Origin: Rutpela maculata
Lineage: Eukaryota; Arthropoda; Insecta; Coleoptera; Cerambycidae
NCBI GenBank assembly: GCA_936432065.2
Contig: OW386285.2
Location: 178,065,200 to 178,129,199 of the forward strand
Direction of reading: 5' to 3'
Length of the DNA: 64,000 nucleotides
Part shown: positions 57,341 to 64,000 of the stretch, in pieces
Layout: the number at the start of each line of letters is the position of its first letter
Numbering within the stretch: the first letter of the stretch is position 1
Made by a program: the position numbers and the translations under genes
Notes under the pieces: model-generated
What the model saw: only the letters and a program-made list of their open reading frames with translations
The model's database searches: none
Told to the model about the DNA's origin: nothing

Positions 57341-58026
57341 ACTTCCACATCCAGTGGAAGTATAGTAACGACAATAAAAGTTTAAAAAAATTTTATTGTT
57401 CAAATGGGCTTAAAAATGTCATGAAACGTCGAGATTTTAAGTTTGAGCGAAAAAGAAATCTGTTTGTCTGTCGGTCTGTCTGTAACTTTTTTTGTGCGTA
57501 CGTTTACTCTGGAACCGTTTAAGATATTGACTTGAAATTTGGTACACATAAGTATTTTAACGAGATCTGGAACTAGATTATATTTTCATCTTGTTCTCTC
57601 GCAGGGTTGGGGGGTAAATTTAGGGTAAATGGGTAAATCAAGCATCCATAAAATTGGTATTTAGTATATACAAGAGAAGCTAAGGTCTCAAAAAAAATTT
57701 TTGGCATTAGCCACCCCCGTTACCACCTCCACCCCATTATTAAAGGGGATGAAAAAAATGTGATTTAGTGTATGAACAAGAACCAGAAACCTCAAAATAT
57801 TTTTTTACTTCATCCATCCCCACTACCCTCATCACCACCCTCATCACCACCCCCACCCCACTACCGATGTGGGGTATCGTTTTATGGGTTTTTGGGGTAG
57901 AAGGTTTCAAATATTATATTATTAAAGTTCCATAAACAATTATTTCCACATACAAAGTTTTTTCGTTGTGAGTGACTTGGATAGAGAATCTTCATGTGGA
58001 AGTAGTGATTCCTTGGGCAGCGGTTT
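57341..58026 (+). repeat. ACTTCC-family repeat (copy 6)
   Basis: Complete copy from ACTTCCACATCCAGTGGAAG to GGGCAGCGGTTTTT. Confidence 0.85.
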
Positions 58027-58597
58027 TTCTTGTGCGCACGATTACTCTGGAACCGTTTAAGACATTGGCTTGAAATTTGGTGCATATATGTATTTTAACG
58101 AGATTTGGAACTAGATTGTATTTTGATCTTATTCCGTTGAAGGGTTGAGGGTAAATTGGGGCATATAGGGGTAAATAGGTAATTCAAGCAAGAGTCCATA
58201 GAATTGGTATTTAGAATATATAAGAGAAGCTAATTCTCAAAAAAATTTTTTGGCATTAGCAACCCCCACCTCGTTATTAAAGGGGTGTGAAAAGAATAAA
58301 ATTGTGATTTAGTGTATGTGTACAAGAACAATTGTGATTTAGTGTATGTGTACAAGAACCAAAGGCCTCAAACATAGTTTTTACTTCATCCATCCCCACT
58401 ACCACCCCCTTCCACCATCCCCACCCCCACTACCGATGTGGCATATCGTTTTATGGGTTTTTGGGGTAGACAATTTCAATTATACTATTAAAGTTTCATA
58501 AGCAATTACTTCCATTTTTAATTTTTTTTTTGCTGTTAGACTTGGATAGAAAATCTGGATGTGGAAGTAGTGATTCCTTGGGCAGCGATTTTTTTGT
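58027..58597 (+). repeat. ACTTCC-family repeat (copy 7), 5'-truncated
   Basis: Begins inside the family at TTGTGCGCACGATTACTC, joined directly to the 3' end of copy 6, and ends GGGCAGCGATTTTTTT. An internal ~30-bp duplication (AATTGTGATTTAGTGTATG) is present near 58300-58350. Confidence 0.8.
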
Positions 58598-59098
58598 TGT
58601 AAGTAGGTCGTATTTTGAGATCAGGTTTTAACACTCAAAATTTGGCACCTGAGCGCTACGCGTGATAACTTTTGATATTTCAAATGTCCCCGTGTCTAAG
58701 CCTACATTGTCTCTACTATCTACAGCTCTAGTGGTCTGGATCTTCAAGACCTCTTATCACATAACCTGATGCTCCCATTGTAGATCTTATCATTACTGAA
58801 AACAACTTCAAAAGAACAAAAAGCAAATGAGGACTATATATTTTTTTAAATTTTTAAAATTTATTAATTATTACTTTTAAGGACGTATTATTGCAGTTAT
58901 TTATTACAGTTATTTATTGTTTTCGAAATTTTAGTTATAAACAAATTCAGGTAACTCTACTTTTTTATGAAGTCAAAAACGGTAAACGTTTAGGTCACTT
59001 ATATATAAATAAATCGATATTCCTTCTTGAAATTTGGGCTGGTTATTCTTCAATGCCTATTATTTTGTTCCTGCTATTTTAAGATAATCCAAAGCTAT
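58598..59098. other. No gene recognised
   Basis: A short frame at 58891-59082 shows no family signature. Confidence 0.4.
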
Positions 59099-59632
59099 AT
59101 TGGGTTGTTGCACTAAGTTAAAATTTGAGGAGAATCTATGTTTAACAATAACAATTATCATAAAAAATCATTAGAAACATGTAAAAGTTGAAAAGAAAGT
59201 CTTATAATATTATAATATTAATTACAAAAATACATGCATTTAAAACGGAGATGACATAATAACGGCAGTGTGTAGAGAAGTTAGTTATAAAACGACGAGA
59301 AACGGGTACTAATTTAGAAATTCGCTGATAGCGATGGAGAAAAAAGACATTCACGACAATTTAATCTGACATTATATTTAACGTCAAATTCAACTGACGT
59401 CATAGGTTACAATTCGGTATAGTTTAACAGCATCTAGTTGTGGATAAATATAAGTACAGATAGTGTTTTCTGCCGTACTGTGTATAAATAATACCACCAA
59501 TTCACCAGAAAAACTGTTGTGTTCCAATAATAAACGCTGAACGTAATAATGAATGATTCAAAGCCACCAGAGAAGGACCAAGACTTCTTATTGTGGAGAC
59601 CATTTCAATGTCAAGTAAAGTAAGAAATTACA

Positions 59633-59818
59633 ATGTATTCTAAGTGTTTTATTTGTGGTAAGTTGTATCTTAATGTAGGAATTTGATTTTTAATATGGGT
59701 TTATGTTGTAGGAAAAACGGTCGCATTAGAAGACTTGTGTGGCGTTCTAGCTGTTACAAATTTAAATTACCCGCCAAACTGGTGGATAAAACAGGGTGTA
59801 TTAACGGCTCTAGATTAG
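59633..59818 (+). CDS. Possible two-exon small ORF
   Basis: Exon 1 (59633-59657, ATG, MYSKCFIC) ends at GTG followed by the donor GTAAGT; a 54-bp intron ends TTGTAG at 59711. Exon 2 (59712-59818) continues in frame (GKTVALEDLCG, NYPPNWWIKQG) to TAG, giving 43 residues with a CxxC motif. An alternative reading (ATG near 59550 with donor GTAAGA at ~59617 and the same acceptor) opens another frame to a stop at ~59865. Both cannot be right; neither family is recognised. Confidence 0.2.
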
Positions 59819-60499
59819 AATGTTATTCATGCTTTGACTTTCTAAAAGGAGGGAAATGGCTTTAATCTGCTTTTATGTATTTTATCTAGTTTATGTTGGA
59901 ATAAAGTGCAGTTGTTTTTGTTAGCTATTGATTATTTATGAAGCTCCCTAGACGCCCCATAATACTAGGATGATCAATAAATTAAGAAAGGAAATTTAAA
60001 AACTCGCCGTTGAAAAACTATATGAAACAAACTGTGAAAGTCGTCTAAAGTCGGTGAACACAATCAGTCGGGAATCACTACGAATGCGTTGGATTGTAGT
60101 TATAAATGCCCTTTGAATTATGTGTGTTATAAATACATATCATTGTTTATTGCTTAGATAGATACTAGCATAACGTACTTACCTATTTATTATTTTTTGT
60201 TATAATACAGACCTTTCTTAATATCTTCGTAAGTCTCATTCTGACTCTTCTTAGAAGTGAGTATCAATGGATAATAAATAATTTCTTTAATAGATAAACT
60301 TATTTTGTTGTTTTCAGTTAGATACGCATGTATATAGTTAATAGGAAATAAAACAATGAAAATGAAATATTTAATAAAATACAAAGTATAGTTAACAAAT
60401 CCATCTAAATTAAATAATAAAATACATATTAGACATATTATGTAATATTAATAAGATAAGATAAAGGAAGTTCTTGCAGAAATTACAATAGTTTGTACT

Positions 60500-60700
60500 G
60501 TCTATAGCAGCTGTAACGTAAGTACCTTGCAGCGTTTGCACTTCCAACCATTGCAATGTCAAAACGATCGTCTCTTTTTAAAAATTCGCTGACCATAAAT
60601 ATATCTACCGCAAGTAGAATGTCAGAATTAGCTTTTACAAATATACTGCCTTAGTCGTTTTGTAAAAAAATATTAACAATAACTGCAAACAACAATCACT
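60500..60700 (-). pseudogene. Inverted copy of the DIFMVSEFLK exon
   Basis: Minus-strand ANSDILLAVDIFMVSEFLK then RDDRFDIAMV matches the exon at 61264-61394 with several substitutions. GGTACTTACG follows at the position of the donor. The initiation codon is ACG here. Confidence 0.5.
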
Positions 60701-60839
60701 GCTAGCTAAACGTCAAATTTACTTTTGACATATGAGGTTATTTTCTTCCTTGTCAGCAATGTCAACTTATTCGTCTTCATCTGCTCTGCTTATAAGTTCA
60801 CATCTAACTGCCGTTATGATGTCACTACCGTTTTCGCGG

Positions 60840-61110
60840 CACATTCAAACAGTCGAAGTTTAACAATTTTTTAAAATATGTTTCGCTAAGAATTTTTCTG
60901 CCAAATTAAATATATAACTAAATTAAGTCCTCCTCTACCATATTTCACCATTTTTGAAAATTCGTCAACAACCCACATTGGGTTGTTGACGAATTTTCAA
61001 AAATGGTGAAATATGGTAGTGGAGGACTTAATTTAGTTATATATTTAATTTGGCAGAAAAATTCTTAGCGAAACATATTTTAAAAAATTATTAAAGTTCG
61101 ACTATTTGAA
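60840..61110. repeat. Near-perfect palindrome at the element junction
   Basis: Arms of ~120 bp with very few mismatches, centred on CAT at 60976-60978 between CAACAACCCA and TGGGTTGTTG. It is formed by the inner ends of the two head-to-head elements. Confidence 0.93.
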
Positions 61111-62000
61111 TGTATCACGAAAACGGCAGTTAGATGTGAAGTTATATGCAGAACAGAAGAAGAGGAACAAGTTGGCATTGTTGGCAATAAAGAAAATAAC
61201 CTCAAAATTGAATTTGACATTTAATTAGAAGTTTTTAGCGTTTGGTATTTATTTTCTTTCAAAATGGCTGAGGCAGGATTTTAAAAAGCCAATTCTGATA
61301 TTTTACCTTCTATAGATATATTTATGGTCAGCGAATTTTTAAAAACAGATCATCGTTTTAGCATTGCAAAGGTTAGAGGTGCAAAAGCATCGAGGTACGT
61401 TACAGCTATAGTTTTGATTATAACTATTAGAAAAACATTTAATCATTCATTTTTACGTTCACCATTCGTTATTGGAACACTGAAGAAAAGTTTTTTCGGT
61501 GCACTGGTGGTATTATTTACACAGTACGGCACAAAACACCACATAAACTTAGATTTATTCATAACTTTATGCCGCTAAAATAAACCGAAATGTAACCTAG
61601 AAACGTCAATTGAATTTGACATTAGATTTGTTCACAGTCTGAACTACTGCACCAGTGCAGATAATAGTTGGAGAGCGAGTGAGACTATACATAACTTGAA
61701 GAGCACTGGTGCATATAGAGGTTTTTGAACAAACTTATTCAATATAGTGTCAAATTCAATTGACGTTATTCTCTTTTTTTCTCTGTCGCTATCAATAGTT
61801 TATAACCTTCATCGTTTAATAACTAACTTATCTGCCATTATGTTGTCACCTCAGTTTTAAATGCATGTATTTTTCAAATTGATATTGTAATATTATAAGA
61901 CTTTATTTTCAACTGTTACATGTTTCCAATGATTTTTCATGAAGAAATGTTATTATTAAACACAGATTCGATTAAAATTTTAACTTAGTGCAACAACCCA
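60979..62000. mobile_element. TIR DNA element, right of the head-to-head pair
   Basis: 1,022 bp bounded by TGGGTTGTTG and CAACAACCCA and flanked by AT on both sides (60977-60978 and 62001-62002), a 2-bp duplication. It contains one recognisable exon-like stretch (61264-61394) and is otherwise non-coding. Confidence 0.65.
61264..61394 (+). pseudogene. Exon-like ORF, first exon of an element gene
   Basis: ATG GCT GAG GCA opens a frame that hits TAA after six codons (a base seems lost, since the left copy reads through at this place). It then reads ANSDILPSIDIFMVSEFLK, then TDHRFSIAKVRGAKASR, ending at GAG with donor GTACGT. The pattern resembles N-terminal exons of insect proteins with SWIM/YqaJ-exonuclease regions carried by ISL2EU-type transposons; that link is from memory and uncertain. 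Confidence 0.4.
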
Positions 62001-62002
62001 AT

Positions 62003-62167
62003 TGTTAAATAACGTCGAATAAAGCGGCTTTGAGAACATAATGCACATTTTCAATTTTTTATAACTTTTAATTTGTGTCACGAAAATGGTAAACCAACCT
62101 AACTTGAACATCTCGTATACAGCTTTGTAAAACTTTTAATATCACTGAAACAATAAAAAAATATATT
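62003..62167. other. No gene recognised
   Basis: Short AT-rich spacer between the TIR element and the tRNA-like relic. Confidence 0.4.
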
Positions 62168-62340
62168 TCGAGAGCAGGATTTGAACCCGAGACGTCAGCA
62201 TCCTGAATAAAAAGCGCTAGTAAGCAAGCAAGCAATAACAAATTTATTAATATTAAGAGTACAGATATTTACCTCCCCGGAATATGTATTTATATATATA
62301 AAAATCGCTAGTTGCCTTACCCACTTGGCTATCTAGCGAC
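62168..62340 (-). pseudogene. tRNA-derived relic with an 84-bp insertion
   Basis: The minus strand has an A-box-like TAGCCAAGTGGGTAAGGC (62331-62314), as in Leu/Ser tRNAs, and a B box GGTTCAAATCC (62187-62177). Between them an 84-bp AT-rich insert (62222-62305) is flanked by the 7-bp repeat CGCTAGT. Without it the unit is ~82 nt, tRNA-sized. The acceptor and T stems pair poorly, so it is a pseudogene or a tRNA-derived SINE head. Confidence 0.55.
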
Positions 62341-63022
62341 TAAAGTCAGATTTGTAAAAACATAATATAACATTTAGATACATTTGGTGATTTTCGGATA
62401 TCTAACAAAATCGATAAATACCCCACTTTCGGGCCTCTATACAGTAACTTTTAACAATTGTAGCTTTGGATTATTTTCAAGTAGCCGAAACAAAATAATA
62501 GACAGAGAATTAACAGTCCAAATTTTAATAAGAAATATCGATTTGTTCATTTATAAGTGGACCTAAACGTAAAAACTAACATATCTCACCTCCAAATGCA
62601 AGAAGTAGAGCATTAATCTTTTTTTTTTTAAGTTGGCTTTTTTAATCTACTTTCATTACCCCTTTACCGTTTTTGATTTCATAAAAAAACCAGAGAGTTA
62701 TTTCAATTTGTTTATAACTACAATTTCGAAAATTATAAACAACTGCAATAAAAGGGGTTAAAATTTTGAAAAAATGTCTTCGTGATCTATAAAAAGTTAC
62801 AATTTGAGCCATCTACACATTTCTTTGTTTTGATGGCAGGATTTCACAAGGGTGCAAAGTTTTAGCAACAATTATATACTTGGCTATTAAGTGGTGATTG
62901 TACTTAATAAGGTCCAAAATTTCATTGGCTATCCATTATTTTTGAAAGAACAGTGATTTGTTTAGAAACGCATAATTTTGTAGTATTCAATTTTTTTTTA
63001 AATAATAATAACAATTGGTATG
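62341..63022. other. No gene recognised
   Basis: AT-rich. A short frame at 62384-62566 has no family signature. Confidence 0.4.
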
Positions 63023-63558
63023 AATTGACGATTTGCACGAAAGAAAGTTTGGTAAAAAGTATCATGGCGCACAGTATAAACATGTTGACCAACTCGTCTA
63101 ATTTCCAAACTTTGCAACAATTAAATACCTATAATATAATAATCATAACATTGTTTTCATTATCTTTAATGTTAAACCTACTTCCATTGAATATAAATCA
63201 TCTTTATTAGGTTGTTTAGTAGTCTACAATATTTAAAAAATGTCGAATTATGCAATTTGTCAATCACTGCTACCAACTGTTCTAAACTGAGAGTTGGAAA
63301 CAGTGTTTGACAAATTGCATAATTCGACATTTTTTAAATATTTTAGACGACGAAACAACCTAATAAAGATAATTTATATTCAATGGAAGTAGGTTTAAGA
63401 TTAAAGATAATGAAAACAATGTTATGATTATTATATTATAGGTATTTAATTGTTGCAAAGTTTGAAAATTAGACAAGTTGGTCAACATGTGCAGTGAATT
63501 ACAGTGATACCAATCTCGACACTTTTTGCCAAACTTTCTTTCGTGCAAATCGTCAATT
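63023..63558. repeat. ~536-bp imperfect palindrome
   Basis: AATTGACGATTTGCACGAAA at the left is inverted at the right end. The arms are ~250 bp each with a centre near 63,290 that also pairs partly (CCAACT/AGTTGG). The two opposed short frames in the arms are mirror images of the same sequence. Probably a foldback MITE; no target duplication was identified. Confidence 0.85.
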
Positions 63559-64000
63559 ATAGTTTATGTATTTTTATTGTACAGCTCATAACGAACATTT
63601 TCCTTCTTTTTGTTGTTTTCCATAACACTTATAGATTTCGAGATATTCAAAGAAAGCCGATCTAAACACGGCCTAAAAAATTAAATTGTTTAAATAAACA
63701 ATACGCCGGCGCTGACCTCGCAGAAACTGCAAAACTGAACTGTGAACTTAAGTTGATCCCCTGAATACGTTAAAACAAAAAAACTGCCCTGACCAGACAA
63801 TTTACATTGCGAATTTTTTAGTCCTACTTTGACTCCAGTATAATTTAAACCTTTTTCTGATTATGTGCAAACTGTTCCCACTTAGGAGTGATGAAAAGTC
63901 ATCATTATTAAGTACATGGTGTGGTTTTTACAGATCTTGTTTCAGGAAAAATCGATTCAGTAGTTGATTGCAAGGTTTGTAACTCTCGCATTTTAAAAGA
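63559..64000. other. No gene recognised
   Basis: Nothing recognisable to the end of the window. Confidence 0.4.

Larger units (their letters stand above)
59101..60975. mobile_element. TIR DNA element, left of a head-to-head pair (ISL2EU-like?)
   Basis: Ends TGGGTTGTTG...CAACAACCCA; AT precedes it at 59099-59100. Its outer ~470 bp and inner ~490 bp match the right-hand element in inverted orientation. About 0.9 kb (59,570-60,490) is unique to this copy. A 2-bp AT duplication and a possible exonuclease-family exon suggest ISL2EU, but this is tentative. Confidence 0.6.

Noticed and set aside
62953..63548. Mirror-image short ORFs in the 63-kb palindrome
   Set aside because: They are the same sequence read on the two arms, with no protein features.

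Overview
The window is AT-rich eukaryotic DNA made almost entirely of transposable elements. The mix fits an arthropod, most probably an insect: Copia, Gypsy and BEL/Pao LTR retrotransposons, endonuclease/RT LINEs, a long-TIR Tc1/mariner-type element, and several giant inverted-repeat (foldback) elements, among long (TA)n tracts. The Copia primer-binding site resembles the internal initiator-tRNA site used by Drosophila copia. No complete host gene is recognisable. I cannot name the species.

Layout. 0-6.6 kb: part of a BEL LTR, a GACA-rich repeat ending in a decayed hammerhead-like motif, a (TA)n tract, and one copy of a dispersed repeat that starts ACTTCCACATCCAG. 6.66-17.23 kb: a TIR element is interrupted by a Copia element (target duplication CGTAA). 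The Copia 5' LTR is split by a LINE (duplication TATT), and the Copia RT region by a perfect 143-bp hairpin (14-bp duplication). 18.69-32.24 kb: a giant palindrome of ~605-bp tandem units is interrupted by a second LINE, a young Gypsy element with apparently identical 211-bp LTRs (duplication ACTTC), and an ACTTCC repeat. 33.8 kb: a GC-rich 48-bp perfect hairpin between TA tracts. 34.72-40.87 kb: a foldback element with inverted arrays of 156-bp units and a 9-bp target duplication, carrying an unrecognised 126-codon ORF. 42.2-54 kb: three-level nesting, with a LINE cut by a mariner-type foldback element (TA duplication), itself cut by a full-length BEL/Pao element (TAATG duplication). 54.1-58.6 kb: (TA)n, an array of ACTTCC repeats, a 30-bp minisatellite and a 200-N gap. 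59.1-62.0 kb: two head-to-head elements with AT duplications. 62.2-63.6 kb: a tRNA-derived relic and one more palindrome.

The most unusual coding signal is in the LINE at 7.4-12.1 kb. ORF1 ends in TAG-CAA-TTA and ORF2 continues in the same frame with no ATG before its endonuclease domain, which is the tobamovirus-type stop-readthrough context. The most unusual structural theme is the density of long inverted repeats (at least six, built differently), any of which could give long double-stranded RNA if transcribed.

Most coding regions carry stops or frameshifts. The Gypsy element (one frameshift) and the first LINE (one stop in ORF1 besides the leaky-type stop) are the least damaged. Boundaries with exact target duplications were read directly from the sequence; others are approximate.
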